Notes: generated by a model not told the origin, from the letters alone. DNA of 64,000 bases from Pseudomonas sp. SORT22 (GCF_018417635.1 NZ_CP071007.1:3286501-3350500); one strand, 5' to 3'. Positions 18,301 to 27,926 are shown, counted from the stretch's first letter. Translations and numbers: made by a program.

Positions 18301-19538
18301 TGATCTGGAGCCCCGACGATCAGGCCGCCCTGCAGCAATACCGCAACCTGGAAGAGTTGCAACTGTCGGCCAACCCCCTGGAGACACCGCCGGACCTCAG
18401 CGCCCTGACGCGGCTGCGCATGCTCGACTTGTCGCACACGCAAATCAGCGCGCTGCCGCCCGGCCTGCCAGGCTTGCAACAGGCGCAGTTGATCGACCTC
18501 AGCGATAACCTGCTGCAGCGCCTGCCGGTCGGTTTCGTGCTGCCCGAGCCCATCGCGCGGGCCCTGCGCCTGGAGAACAACCCCTTCGACGCGGTGACCC
18601 TGGAGCGCATCGAGCAGTACTTTACCACCCACCAGGTCGACCTGATGGTCGCCGACGTCAACTATGACGGCCTGTTGTTCACCGCCACCCTCGAGCAACG
18701 GGCACTGTGGCAGCGCCTGCAGGTGCATGCCCCGCGCCCGTTCCTGCGCCACCTGCGCGGGTTATATGGCCGCCTGGACTACCAGACCGCCCCCCACGCC
18801 ACTTTGCGGCGCTGGTGGCGGGTAATGGGCTGGCTCGAACACGCCCCGGCCAATCAGACATTGATGGTGCCTGAGGTCGCCCGCAACCTGCTGGTTCTCG
18901 AGCCCCAGGCGCAAAGCGCCTTCGCCCTGGCGGCGCCGAACCCGGCCTTACGGGCCGAACGGCTGCTGCGCCAGGTGCTTGAGCGCGTGCGTTTGCAGGC
19001 GGTGCAGAGCGCCGCCGAACAAACCAGTACGGCGTTGATTCTGGGTGATGCCGCCGCAGCGGTGAACCGCGAGCCGATTCAGCAAGCGTTTTTCTATTGG
19101 TTCTTGCAGCAACTGGGCGAAGACCCGACCCTGGTCATGGCACCTACGCCCCTGGCTGGCGAGCCGCTGTCCACCGAGTTGATCGAACCCTATCTGCAGC
19201 ACCAACCAGGCACCTGGCTGGAACCGTTGCGCGAGCACATCGAACAGCTCAACCCGGGTACCGAGGCGGGCCTGAACGCGATTTTGCAACGCTACCAGGG
19301 CACGCGACTTTTCGTTCATGCCGATTGGGTCGCCCTGCTGCGCCAACGCTTTGCCGCGCAGTTCATCGAGCTGGAAAGCCAGTACGCACGCACCCTGGAA
19401 CTGGCCGAGGGAATGATTGAAGATCCGCAGCACCTGCAGGTGTATCGCCAGGACCTCGAGCAGCAGTTTTTGCAGCGCCTCGATGCCCTGGTGCGGCGCC
19501 TGACCCGCAATATCGAGGTCGAACCCCACGAAGAGTAA
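15360..19538 (+). CDS. Large LRR toxin-like protein (DUF6543/dermonecrotic-toxin-like), copy 1
   Basis: 1392 residues from the ATG at 15360 (AGGA eight bases upstream; a frame extension to a TTG at 15279 would be proline-rich and lacks support). The N-terminal ~700 residues resemble the Pseudomonas DUF6543 (dermonecrotic toxin N-terminal) family and contain a hydrophobic membrane-insertion-like segment at ~400-468 (LNFLNAAAFFVPGLGEVMMAVV). Leucine-rich repeats occupy ~920-1065 (LRELSLDDNPLDALP, LEELQLSANPLETPP, LIDLSDNLLQRLP). The C-terminal part has the helical pattern of NEL E3-ligase domains (FLRHLRGLYGRLDYQ, LRRWWRVMGWLE), yet has no cysteine at all after residue ~685, so it cannot use the NEL thioester mechanism. 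Probably a secreted effector or antagonism protein; the secretion route is unknown. It is followed by a paralog. Confidence 0.78.
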   Translation: MTPPNPPIPHHTFIQQNLPTWPQHTTADHWQRLRQAQQPAQGHAGLEADWFANAAPDLREAVLAAQARSRASTAALANKLRGLQGLTRFAEQLLAERLQADFGVLLEVSKAQWVDYEEVLFSPRQPPKAVAKAPISLLQAALHNFYADQGFLSPSYLRTDAGSTLAISVQAFAASCRALDLGQRYQAHLLSQYSAPLVAQLWISATQDRLRAAVQLARLRRHVRGITQDRLLDLLDGNAQSMPVQQVSLFAIALREVLLFYPQGLGDDQPVVLWLPAAPDGELVEYASLAECTAALQARLCKADFRQFFARFVSTAQQAHFFSVLKRNLDGGDARADQDWPLQAGADLHLSTAKLPSPPFRLLFEQHLQQALDDARLLAVPSADADAARHAQIKAFWESSALNFLNAAAFFVPGLGEVMMAVVAYQLVEEVVEGVQAWQVGDIDAAMEHMESVALNVAFIGGLAVAGKAAAQLSKLAEVRLADGRVRLWQPDLTPYRSAVELPAELSANDLGQYLQGGKTYVRIDGHLHEQRFDPAVKRWRLVHPSDPGAYEPELEHNSHGAWRSVHERPLNWSAGQLLRRLGPLSEGLGDAELLAALELSGTSEAQLRQALVSNAPPPPLLADTLARLQAARRAGSRAQFAQSYTAQSPAAASSELPLVRALQGLYSPVLASADSDRLLLACVQRLPGWPEDLSLELRGSAVDGPLLEQIGLRSAPRRTVVVKTLDGYQAQPGPSVDDLFEAAFNSLDSDAREVLAVPDSTALMAKVRSLALQHRDQLSQWLWSYRRFAWPETGGLRGGSGRGYPQGSHALASLVARYRRLYPALTDAQAQRALDSWAGVNLNAAEQLGRLEQQFTGLQRDLAHWSAANEARQTLRDELISVWQQERYRQLPDGSRVFQLNMDETGLNTDDLRSFPAIQASFAHVRELSLDDNPLDALPRAFSRHFPNLQRLSLSSTQLSSVPSGLGPQLRVMDLSDSALIWSPDDQAALQQYRNLEELQLSANPLETPPDLSALTRLRMLDLSHTQISALPPGLPGLQQAQLIDLSDNLLQRLPVGFVLPEPIARALRLENNPFDAVTLERIEQYFTTHQVDLMVADVNYDGLLFTATLEQRALWQRLQVHAPRPFLRHLRGLYGRLDYQTAPHATLRRWWRVMGWLEHAPANQTLMVPEVARNLLVLEPQAQSAFALAAPNPALRAERLLRQVLERVRLQAVQSAAEQTSTALILGDAAAAVNREPIQQAFFYWFLQQLGEDPTLVMAPTPLAGEPLSTELIEPYLQHQPGTWLEPLREHIEQLNPGTEAGLNAILQRYQGTRLFVHADWVALLRQRFAAQFIELESQYARTLELAEGMIEDPQHLQVYRQDLEQQFLQRLDALVRRLTRNIEVEPHEE

Positions 19539-19552
19539 TAACTACCACCCGC
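19537..19552 (+). repeat. Leader repeat copy 2 (AATAACTACCACCCGC)
   Basis: Identical to 15291-15306; its first bases overlap the stop codon of the first LRR gene, and it lies 68 bases before the second gene's ATG. Confidence 0.7.
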
Positions 19553-19604
19553 TGACAGGCGTGCGGGAGCTTGCTGACGGCTTCATGCCACAGGAGCCTC
19601 CCGC

Positions 19605-22600
19605 ATGCCTTCCAGCAACCCGCACCACGCCTTCCTCAGCCAGCAACTACCCGGCTGGGCCTTGCATGCCAGCCAGCACAACTGGCAGCAGCTGCGCCAG
19701 AGCCTGCTTACAACAGACGCCGACGCGCTATCCAGTACCCGGGCAAGGCAGTATCAACTGCAGTTACGTCGCTCGCGCAACGCCCTGCACGCCTTGCTCA
19801 AGCCTTTGCAAGGCGTCATGGCCTTCACCCAGCCCTTGCTCGCGGCGCGCCTGAAAGACGCCTTCGGCCTGGCCCTGGACGTTACCCGCTGCACCCTGAC
19901 ACCGGTGCGCAGCAACGTCGGCGGCCTGCTGACCGGCCGTGACGTCAGCGGGCCTACTGCCAGCCTGCTGCAATACGCGCTGCACAACTTCAGCGGCATT
20001 TACTTCGACCCACCCAGCGCCATCCGCGACGCCCAAGGCCAGGCCCTGGCAATCAGTGTCACGGCGTTTGCCGCTGAGTGCCGCAGGCTCGACCTGGGCC
20101 GGCGCTACCAGGATCACCTCGACGGGCTGCTGGTGTATGGCGACCAAGCCAGGCAGGTGCGCGACGCCTTCGAGCAGGTACACAAGGACCAGCTGCGCCT
20201 GGACCTGCACCTTGCCCATGAACAAAAACGCCTGGGTGATAACGGCATGAGCGCCCTCAACGACCTGCTCGCCGGCCGAACAGCCGTGAAAATCGGTAGC
20301 CGGCCCGTGCGCTGCTGGTCGCTGAGCCTGTTCGGCATCGATCTGCACGATGCCTGGATGCTAGCCCCCGCCGAATCCGAGGCTGAACGTATCGCCCGGG
20401 TGTCGGAGCAACTGTCCACGCCGCTGGCGCTGTTCAACCCGCTGTCGGTCTTTTCGCCGCGCCAGGGCGTGCTCGACCGCAACCGGCTGAAGTCGGTCGG
20501 CCCGGTGTTGCTGTACCTGCCGGGAACCACGCCCGCCGTGCAGCAGTATCCCTCGTTGCAGGCGCTGCTCCATGACCTCAAGGGCAAGCTGTGCCAGGCG
20601 CAGTTTCGTGCGCTGTTCATGCACTTCGTACCCCTTGAACAACGTGCGCACTTTGCCAGCGTGCTCAGGCACAACCTGGCCGCCAAGGCGGCGGCCGATG
20701 CCGACTGGCCGCTGCCCGGTTTTGCCAAGCTGCACCTCAAGCGCCAACTGATCGAAGGCGAACTGTTCAATTACCTACAAAGCGCCCAGCTGCGCCGCCT
20801 GCGCAACGAAGCCCGGACCCTGGCGGTGCCTACCGCCGATGTCGACGAACAGGCCCGCCAGGCGCTGCTGCAGGGTCTGGAAGACCTGGGGCTGAACTTT
20901 CTCAACCTGGCGGCATTCTTTGTCCCGGGCCTGGGCCAGGTGATGATGGGCGTGTTCGCCGCGCAGATGCTGTACAGCGCCTTCGAGGGTGTCGAGGCCT
21001 GGCAAGAGGGTGACGTCGACACCGCCCTGGCACACCTGCAGTCAATCGCTCTTAACGTGGCAGTCGCCGGAGGCCTGGCGGCAGCGGGTGGTGTGGCCGG
21101 CAAGCTGATCAATGGCGAGTTGATGGAGTCGTTGATCAGCGTGCAACGTGCCGATGGCAGCCAGCGCCTGTGGCAGCCCTCGTTGGCCAGCTATCGCAGC
21201 GACATACGCCTGCCTGAGGGGCTACGGGCCAATGCCATGGGCCAGTATGTAGCCGACGGCAAACACTACATCCGCCTGGAGGGCGAACTGTTTGAGCAGC
21301 AGCTGGACCCCGCTTCGCGGCAATGGCGGATCGTCCACCCCCAAGACCCCGGGGCCTACCAGCCGCCGCTGCTGCACAACAATCAGGGCGCCTGGCGGCA
21401 TATGTACGAACAGCCGCTGCAATGGTCGCGGACGACCTTGCTGCGGCGCCTGGGGCACCCGGTCGAGGCCTACAGCGACCAGCAACTGAGCCAGGCGGCG
21501 TGGATCAGCGGCGTCAGCGAAGACACCCTGCGCCGTGTGCATGTGCAACACGAGCAGCCCCCTGAGTTGCTCCTCGACTGCCTTGAGCGCTTGCAGGCGG
21601 CAAACACCAGCGAAGCAGAGGTCGATCGCCTTGGCGACATCAGGTTCGATGACACCTTCGCCGAGCACTACGCCGGCCCACCGGCCGGGGTCAGCACCTT
21701 ACAACTGGCCTTGCCGCGGGCCCTTGAAGGCCTGTACCAGCCCCGCCTGGCCAACGACGACTGCGAGCGCCTGGTATTCGCCTGCCTCAAGCGCTTGCCA
21801 GGCTGGCCGGACTCACTGCGCCTTGAACTGCGCCGGGGTAATCCGGACGGCCCGCTGATTGCACAGGTCGGCCCCAAGCAGGCCAGCGAGCGCCGGGTGC
21901 TGGTCATAGCCGGGCGCTGGGGTGGCCACGGCTGGCGCGCCTACCGGGCCGGCCTGCCGCTGGCGGAATCAAGTATTAATCGCTACCAGGCGATCCTCGA
22001 TGCCCTGCCCGACGCCGATCGCCAGGCCCTGGCACTACGGGCCGGCGACGGCGACCAGCTTGGCAGGCGTATCCTGGACCTGACACAGGCCAACCGCGAC
22101 CAGCTTTCTCAATGGTTGTGGTCCTACGCGCCAGGCTGGTCGGACTCTATCGGTTTGCGCGGCGGGGCGCCGATGAGTTACGGGCCAACGTCGCCGAGCA
22201 CCTCGCTGCTGGCACGCTATCGGGCGCTGTATCCGCGAAGCAGCCTAGCGCAGATACGGGCAGCAATCGATGGCTGGCGCGCCGCCAACGTCGAACCCAT
22301 CGCCGCGTTGCAACGGCTTGAAATGCAGTTGCAACGCCTGCGCATCGATCTGCAGAGGTGGGCCATCGACAACCCGCGGCGCCAGGATGCGATACCCAAC
22401 CTGATCGAAGCCTGGCAGCGCATGCACTTATCACCCACGGCCCAGGGGCAACCGCTGTTTGCCCTGTACCTGAACGAGCTGGACCTGGCTGGCGAAGACC
22501 TTGACGGCTTGGCGCAACTCGAGCCGGGTATCTTCGCTCACGTTCAACTGCTGTCACTCAACTTTAACCCGCTGGGCCAACTGCCCGCAGGGTTCGCCAA

Positions 22601-23936
22601 TCACTTTCCACAGCTGCGCAACCTGTCATTGCGCAGTAGCCTATTCAGCGAAATCCCCCAAGGCCTGGGTGAACAGCTGGTATCGCTCGACCTGGGTGAT
22701 AACCAGTTGACCTGGACAGCCAGCAACCAGGCCCGGCTGGCAACCTATCCGCGCCTGCAGCACCTGTTTCTGGAAGGCAACCCGATAACCACCGCTCCTG
22801 ACTTCAGCGGTCATCTCTATTTGCGTCACCTCTCGCTGACCAGCTGTGGCCTGACGCAGCTACCGCGCGGCCTGGAAAACCTGCAGGCCCCGACTCTGAT
22901 CGACCTGTCGGATAACCTATTGACGCACCTGCCAGAGCACTTCGACCCACCCCGGGCGGTCGGCCATGCGTTGCAGCTGGAGCGCAACCCTTTTACGCAA
23001 GAGACAGCGTTGCAGATCCAACGCTACTTCGCCGATAACCGGGTCGATCTACTGGTGTCTCAAGATGCCTACAGCGATCTGCTTTTTCAGGCGTCGGACG
23101 ATCAACTGCTACTGTGGGAGCGCCTGCAGGTACCGCAACGCCTGAGTTTCGTCCGGCGCCTGCGCGAGCTCTATGACAGCTTCAGCTACTTGCTGGCACC
23201 GGCCACCACGCGCAGGCGCCTGTGGCGGATTCTGGAGGTGGTCGAAACACAGCCGCCTGTCGATGAGTGGCTCGCCCAGTATGCCGGTGGCGCGCGCATT
23301 CTGCTGTTGGAAGACATGGTCGATGGCGTCCTCGCCTTCAACGGCAACGACGCTCGGCAACTCGGCCGTAACCTGCTGCAGGTCATGCAGCGGCGTTCCT
23401 GGCGCCAAGCCATCCAGGCGCATGTCGAGCGACAAACACCGCTGGAGGACGCACAATTCGCGCCGCGCGCCCAGCGTCTCGAGGCGCTGTATTACTGGAC
23501 CTTGCGGCAACTGGCCGAAGACCCGGCGATGATCATTGCGCAAACGCCACTGCCGGCGGAGGCACTGGTGACCGACTCGATCCAGATGACCTTGCAACAA
23601 CTGCCCGCCGACTGGGTCGAGCAGTTGCACCAACAATTGCTGACACTCACCCCCGACAGCGACGTCGGAGTCGAGGCGGTGTTGCGCCGTAATGAACAGC
23701 ACCAGTACCTTAACCGGGATTGGGTTACCTACTTGCGATTGCGCTTTGACGAGCGCTTTGATGAGTTGGACGACGAACTGAATCAACGCTTGCAGGCCGT
23801 CCAGCAAGAAATCGCCAACCCCGATGAGCGCTTATTGAACGAGCAACTGGTACGCCAAGACCATGAAGCTGAGGAGCACCAGTTGCTCAGCGAATTGACA
23901 CAGCGTGTTTACCGCGACTCGCCCAACGAAGAGTAA
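19605..23936 (+). CDS. Large LRR toxin-like protein (DUF6543/dermonecrotic-toxin-like), copy 2
   Basis: 1443 residues, ATG with AGGAG nine bases upstream. It is a diverged full-length paralog of the preceding gene: same DUF6543-like N-terminal body, same hydrophobic segment (~430-500, LNFLNLAAFFVPGLGQVMMGV), LRR block at ~979-1112 (LLSLNFNPLGQLP, LVSLDLGDNQLTW, LIDLSDNLLTHLP) and NEL-like helical C-terminus (FVRRLRELYDSFSYLLAP, TRRRLWRILEVVE). As in copy 1, the C-terminal domain has no cysteine, so the ligase activity expected of a true NEL domain is absent. The 3' end overlaps the convergent GGDEF-EAL gene by 28 bases. Its closeness to the RHS toxin suggests a toxin cluster. Confidence 0.78.
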   Translation: MPSSNPHHAFLSQQLPGWALHASQHNWQQLRQSLLTTDADALSSTRARQYQLQLRRSRNALHALLKPLQGVMAFTQPLLAARLKDAFGLALDVTRCTLTPVRSNVGGLLTGRDVSGPTASLLQYALHNFSGIYFDPPSAIRDAQGQALAISVTAFAAECRRLDLGRRYQDHLDGLLVYGDQARQVRDAFEQVHKDQLRLDLHLAHEQKRLGDNGMSALNDLLAGRTAVKIGSRPVRCWSLSLFGIDLHDAWMLAPAESEAERIARVSEQLSTPLALFNPLSVFSPRQGVLDRNRLKSVGPVLLYLPGTTPAVQQYPSLQALLHDLKGKLCQAQFRALFMHFVPLEQRAHFASVLRHNLAAKAAADADWPLPGFAKLHLKRQLIEGELFNYLQSAQLRRLRNEARTLAVPTADVDEQARQALLQGLEDLGLNFLNLAAFFVPGLGQVMMGVFAAQMLYSAFEGVEAWQEGDVDTALAHLQSIALNVAVAGGLAAAGGVAGKLINGELMESLISVQRADGSQRLWQPSLASYRSDIRLPEGLRANAMGQYVADGKHYIRLEGELFEQQLDPASRQWRIVHPQDPGAYQPPLLHNNQGAWRHMYEQPLQWSRTTLLRRLGHPVEAYSDQQLSQAAWISGVSEDTLRRVHVQHEQPPELLLDCLERLQAANTSEAEVDRLGDIRFDDTFAEHYAGPPAGVSTLQLALPRALEGLYQPRLANDDCERLVFACLKRLPGWPDSLRLELRRGNPDGPLIAQVGPKQASERRVLVIAGRWGGHGWRAYRAGLPLAESSINRYQAILDALPDADRQALALRAGDGDQLGRRILDLTQANRDQLSQWLWSYAPGWSDSIGLRGGAPMSYGPTSPSTSLLARYRALYPRSSLAQIRAAIDGWRAANVEPIAALQRLEMQLQRLRIDLQRWAIDNPRRQDAIPNLIEAWQRMHLSPTAQGQPLFALYLNELDLAGEDLDGLAQLEPGIFAHVQLLSLNFNPLGQLPAGFANHFPQLRNLSLRSSLFSEIPQGLGEQLVSLDLGDNQLTWTASNQARLATYPRLQHLFLEGNPITTAPDFSGHLYLRHLSLTSCGLTQLPRGLENLQAPTLIDLSDNLLTHLPEHFDPPRAVGHALQLERNPFTQETALQIQRYFADNRVDLLVSQDAYSDLLFQASDDQLLLWERLQVPQRLSFVRRLRELYDSFSYLLAPATTRRRLWRILEVVETQPPVDEWLAQYAGGARILLLEDMVDGVLAFNGNDARQLGRNLLQVMQRRSWRQAIQAHVERQTPLEDAQFAPRAQRLEALYYWTLRQLAEDPAMIIAQTPLPAEALVTDSIQMTLQQLPADWVEQLHQQLLTLTPDSDVGVEAVLRRNEQHQYLNRDWVTYLRLRFDERFDELDDELNQRLQAVQQEIANPDERLLNEQLVRQDHEAEEHQLLSELTQRVYRDSPNEE

Positions 23937-26167
23937 CTGCCATGCTGGCTGACCGTGCGCGCGGCCAGCCAGCTATCAAACTCGGCCACCGGCATCGGCC
24001 GGCCCATCCAGAAGCCCTGGCCCTGGTCGCAACCGGCATTACGCAAAAACGCATACTGCTCGGCGGTTTCGATGCCTTCGGCGGTGATCTTGAAGCCCAG
24101 GGCGTGGCCCAGGTCGATGATCGCCCGGGTAATGGCGGCGCCGTCATCGTCTTCGGGCAACTCCTTGATGAAAGCGCGGTCGATCTTCAGGTGATCGATC
24201 GGCAGCATCTTCAGGTACGCCAGCGACGAATATCCGGTGCCGAAGTCGTCCACTGCGGTGGTCACGCCCAGTTCCTGCAACTGCGCCAGGACTGCGCAGG
24301 CGTGCTGCTGGCTTTCCATCAGCAGGCTTTCGGTGATCTCGACTTCCAGCAGGGTCGGCCCCAGGTCATAGCGTTTGAGGCTGCGCCTGAGGCTGGCGAC
24401 ATAGTCGCTGCGCTCGATCTGCAGGGCCGCGACGTTGATTGCCACCGGCCCCGGCAGGCAGTCGGCGGCGCGCCAGGCGGCGATCTGCGCGCAGGCAAGA
24501 TCCAGCACTTTCTCGCCCAGGGGGATGATCAGCCCGGTGCGCTCGGCCAGCGGGATGAACTGCGCCGGCGACACCAGCCCGTGCTCGGGGTCACGCCAGC
24601 GCAGCAGCGCCTCGGCGCCTTCGACGCGGCCGCTGAACAGGTCGATCTTGGGCTGGTACCAGAGCTCGAATTCATTGTGCTTGAGCGCCCGGCGCAGGTT
24701 GTGCTCCAGGTCCAGGCGCTGCTGCAGGCGCTGGGTCATTTCCGGCTGGTACAGGCGGTAGGCATTGCGCCCGCTCTCCTTGGCCGCGTACATCGCGGTG
24801 TCGGCGTGGCGCAGCAGGCGGTCGGCGCTCTGCCCGTGTTCCGGGCACCAGGCCAGGCCGATGCTGCCGGTCACCAGCGCGGCGTTGCCCTTGAGGTCAA
24901 ACGGCAATTGCAGGGTTTGCAGCAGGGCCTGGATACGCTCGATGCAACGGTCATCCGGCCCTTTGAGAACAAAGGCAAATTCGTCGCCACCCAGGCGGCA
25001 CAGGCAATCCTCAGGCTCGATGATCTGCATGAAGCGCGCCGTGGCCTGCTGCAGCAACAGGTCGCCCATGGCGTGGCCGAGGCTGTCGTTGATCTGCTTG
25101 AAGCCATCGATGTCGAGCACCAGCACGGCCAGGCGCTGGCCCTGGCTGATGGCTTCGAGCAACTGCTGCTGAAAGCGCAGGCGGTTGGGCAGCCCGGTAA
25201 TGGCATCGAAATGCGCCAGGCGCTCCAGTTGCGCCTGGGACTGCTTGAGTTCCAGGTTGCGCAGGTTGATCAGGTGATTGCTGCGGTTGAGCTGGGCGAC
25301 GAACACGCTGAACAGCCCGGTGCAGGTCAGGGCAAACAAAAACAGCGGCGAGGCGAACAGGCTCATCGACGGCCAGCCGCCCAGGGGGCTGGCCGCCAGT
25401 TGCCAGAGCCCGCCGGGCACATCGACATTGACCGTCACCGGGTGCTGTTCGAACAACTGCGGGTCACCCCAGATCACCGCGCCCGCCGGGCCCTGGCCAT
25501 CGGCGCCGCGCAGGGCCAGCTCGAAGCCCGGGTCCAGATCGAGCCCGGCGGTGCTGAGCAAGCGGTCGATATCGGCAACAATCGAGACATTGCCCCAGTA
25601 CAGGTTGACGCCCTTGTGGCCCTTGAGGAACACCGGGCGCCGGTAGATCAGCCCGCGCCCGCCCTGCAGCAACTGCACCGGGCCTGCCAGCACCGGGCTG
25701 TAGTTGTCGCGGGCACGCTGCAGCAGCGGGTACTGGTCGGGCAGCCGGCGGTAGTCCATGCCCAGCACGCCCTGATTGCCATTGAGCGGGTAGACGTCGG
25801 CGATCACATCGTTGGGCGCCAGGGAAACATGGCGGATGTGCGGCACCGAGGCGATGGCCTGGCGGGCCATGTCGTGAAAATGCTCGGGGCTGATTTCGCC
25901 ATCGGCACTCAGCAGTTGGGCAATGCCTTCGGTCTCGCCGAACGCCGAGCGCAACTGCGCCTCGATGCTGGCGCGCACGCCCGACAGGCGCGCGCTGGCA
26001 TTGGCGATCACCTCGGCTTCCTGGCGCTGCACGTCCAGGCGCCCGAGCACCACCGACAGGCCGATGCCGATCAGGGCAAAACCTACGGGCAGCAGGCGAT
26101 TGAGGGTGGTGCGCAGGTTCTTCGACAGGACCGGATTGTCATCAAGGGCGAGGATTCTTGTGCTCAT
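23909..26167 (-). CDS. CHASE-GGDEF-EAL cyclic-di-GMP enzyme
   Basis: 752 residues. Membrane helix at ~24-44, a periplasmic CHASE-type sensor (~50-265: HIRHVSLAPNDVIADVYPLNGNQGVLGMD), second helix at ~275-297, GGDEF domain with an intact RLGGDEF (G393-F397) and EAL domain with intact E519-A-L-L-R-W, plus DDFGTGYSS and IDHLKIDRAFI that position metal and loop 6. Both a diguanylate cyclase and a phosphodiesterase activity look possible; which dominates cannot be told. It senses an extracytoplasmic ligand and sets c-di-GMP, which would affect biofilm matrix such as the nearby exopolysaccharide and curlin genes. Convergent with, and overlapping, the second LRR gene; divergent from gapN. Confidence 0.92.
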   Translation of the reverse strand: MSTRILALDDNPVLSKNLRTTLNRLLPVGFALIGIGLSVVLGRLDVQRQEAEVIANASARLSGVRASIEAQLRSAFGETEGIAQLLSADGEISPEHFHDMARQAIASVPHIRHVSLAPNDVIADVYPLNGNQGVLGMDYRRLPDQYPLLQRARDNYSPVLAGPVQLLQGGRGLIYRRPVFLKGHKGVNLYWGNVSIVADIDRLLSTAGLDLDPGFELALRGADGQGPAGAVIWGDPQLFEQHPVTVNVDVPGGLWQLAASPLGGWPSMSLFASPLFLFALTCTGLFSVFVAQLNRSNHLINLRNLELKQSQAQLERLAHFDAITGLPNRLRFQQQLLEAISQGQRLAVLVLDIDGFKQINDSLGHAMGDLLLQQATARFMQIIEPEDCLCRLGGDEFAFVLKGPDDRCIERIQALLQTLQLPFDLKGNAALVTGSIGLAWCPEHGQSADRLLRHADTAMYAAKESGRNAYRLYQPEMTQRLQQRLDLEHNLRRALKHNEFELWYQPKIDLFSGRVEGAEALLRWRDPEHGLVSPAQFIPLAERTGLIIPLGEKVLDLACAQIAAWRAADCLPGPVAINVAALQIERSDYVASLRRSLKRYDLGPTLLEVEITESLLMESQQHACAVLAQLQELGVTTAVDDFGTGYSSLAYLKMLPIDHLKIDRAFIKELPEDDDGAAITRAIIDLGHALGFKITAEGIETAEQYAFLRNAGCDQGQGFWMGRPMPVAEFDSWLAARTVSQHGSYSSLGESR

Positions 26168-26306
26168 AGGTCCGTAGTTCGCATCGCATTACTGCTTTAT
26201 CGGCGCCGGCGGCGCATTGTTTAGCCAGGCTGGCTTTTTTTAGCGCGCTGGCGTTATGCTCAAACTGAAACGTTTCACCCATTACCGAAAAAGAGGTGCT
26301 GCGCCC

Positions 26307-27926
26307 ATGGACCATCTGCTCGATTCGCTGTTTCCCACCGCCAACGAGATCCCTGAGGCGTACCGCCTGGGTGAGCCGCTGGTGCAACGCGAGTACCTGG
26401 TCAACGGCCAGTTGCAGCAATGGGACGGGCCGCTGGCCACGGTGCGCAGCCCGGTGTGGCTCAAGGAGGGCAATGAAGAACGCCAGGTGATCCTCGGCAA
26501 CACGCCACTGCTGGACGCCGACACCGCCCTCACCGCCCTGGACGCCGCCGTGCAGGCCTACGACAAGGGCCGCGGCGCCTGGCCCAACATGCGCGTGGCC
26601 GAGCGTATCCAGCATGTCGAAACCTTCCTGGCCAAGATGCGCGAACAGCGCGCGGCGGTGGTCAAGCTGCTGATGTGGGAAATCGGCAAGAACCTCAAGG
26701 ACTCGGAAAAAGAGTTCGACCGCACCTGCGACTACATCGTCGACACCATCGGCGCCCTCAAAGAGCTGGACCGCCGCTCCAGCCGCTTCGAGCTGGAGCA
26801 GGACACCCTCGGCCAGATCCGCCGCGCGCCGCTGGGCGTGGCCTTGTGCATGGGCCCCTACAACTACCCGCTGAACGAGACCTTCACCACCCTGATCCCG
26901 GCGCTGATCATGGGCAACACCGTGGTGTTCAAGCCGGCCAAGTTCGGCGTGCTGTTGATCCGTCCGCTGCTTGAGGCCTTCCGCGACAGTTTCCCGGCCG
27001 GGGTCATCAACGTTATCTACGGCCGTGGCCGCGAGACCGTCAGCGCACTGATGGCCAGCGGCAAGATCGACGTATTCGCCTTCATCGGCACCAACAAGGC
27101 CGCCAGCGACCTGAAAAAACTCCACCCACGCCCGCACCGCCTGCGCGCAGCCCTGGGCCTGGATGCCAAGAACCCGGGCATCGTGCTGCCCGAGGTTGAC
27201 CTGGACAACGCGGTGAACGAGGCGGTCACCGGCGCGCTGTCGTTCAACGGCCAGCGCTGCACGGCGCTGAAAATCCTCTTCGTCCATGAAGACGTGGTCG
27301 ATGAATTCCTCGATAAATTCCAGCGCAAGCTGGCCGCGCTCAAGCCAGGCATGCCCTGGGAGCCGGGCGTAGCCCTGACGCCGCTGCCCGAGGCCGGCAA
27401 GATCGATTACCTCAATGGCCTGGTGGCCGATGCCATCGACAAAGGCGCCAGGGTCATCAACGAAGGCGGTGGCGTCAGCCGTGGCTCGTTCTTCTACCCC
27501 GCCCTGCTATACCCGGTGAACGCGCAGATGCGCGTGTATCAGGAGGAGCAATTCGGCCCGGTGGTGCCAGTGGTGCCTTATCGCGACCTGCAGACAGTGA
27601 TCGACTACGTGCTCGATTCCGATTTCGGCCAGCAACTGAGCATCTTTGGCACTCATTCGGCCGAGGTCGGCAGGCTGGTCGATACCTTCGCCAACCAGGT
27701 CGGGCGCATCAACCTCAACGCCCAGTGCCAGCGCGGCCCCGACACCTATCCGTTCAACGGGCGCAAGAACTCGGCCGAGGGCACCCTCTCGGTTCACGAC
27801 GCCCTGCGGGTGTTCTCGATCCGTACGCTGGTGGCGACCAAGTTCCAGGACAGCAACAAGCAGTTGATCAGCGACATCATCCGTAACCGCGAGTCGAGCT
27901 TCCTGACCACCGATTACATTTTCTGA
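26307..27926 (+). CDS. gapN: NADP-dependent glyceraldehyde-3-phosphate dehydrogenase (non-phosphorylating type)
   Basis: 539 residues from the ATG at 26307 (MDHLLDSLFPT); an upstream in-frame start at 26256 is not needed. Aldehyde dehydrogenase superfamily: catalytic Cys318 in SFNGQRCTALK, cofactor-region MGPYNYPLNETFTTLIPALIMGNTVVFKPAKFG, and EEQFGPVVPVVPY near the end. The sequence matches what I recall of the Pseudomonas protein annotated as NADP-dependent GAPDH, which oxidises glyceraldehyde-3-phosphate to 3-phosphoglycerate and makes NADPH without ATP. Divergent from the c-di-GMP gene. Substrate assignment rests on family resemblance, so other phosphorylated aldehydes remain possible. 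Confidence 0.82.
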   Translation: MDHLLDSLFPTANEIPEAYRLGEPLVQREYLVNGQLQQWDGPLATVRSPVWLKEGNEERQVILGNTPLLDADTALTALDAAVQAYDKGRGAWPNMRVAERIQHVETFLAKMREQRAAVVKLLMWEIGKNLKDSEKEFDRTCDYIVDTIGALKELDRRSSRFELEQDTLGQIRRAPLGVALCMGPYNYPLNETFTTLIPALIMGNTVVFKPAKFGVLLIRPLLEAFRDSFPAGVINVIYGRGRETVSALMASGKIDVFAFIGTNKAASDLKKLHPRPHRLRAALGLDAKNPGIVLPEVDLDNAVNEAVTGALSFNGQRCTALKILFVHEDVVDEFLDKFQRKLAALKPGMPWEPGVALTPLPEAGKIDYLNGLVADAIDKGARVINEGGGVSRGSFFYPALLYPVNAQMRVYQEEQFGPVVPVVPYRDLQTVIDYVLDSDFGQQLSIFGTHSAEVGRLVDTFANQVGRINLNAQCQRGPDTYPFNGRKNSAEGTLSVHDALRVFSIRTLVATKFQDSNKQLISDIIRNRESSFLTTDYIF

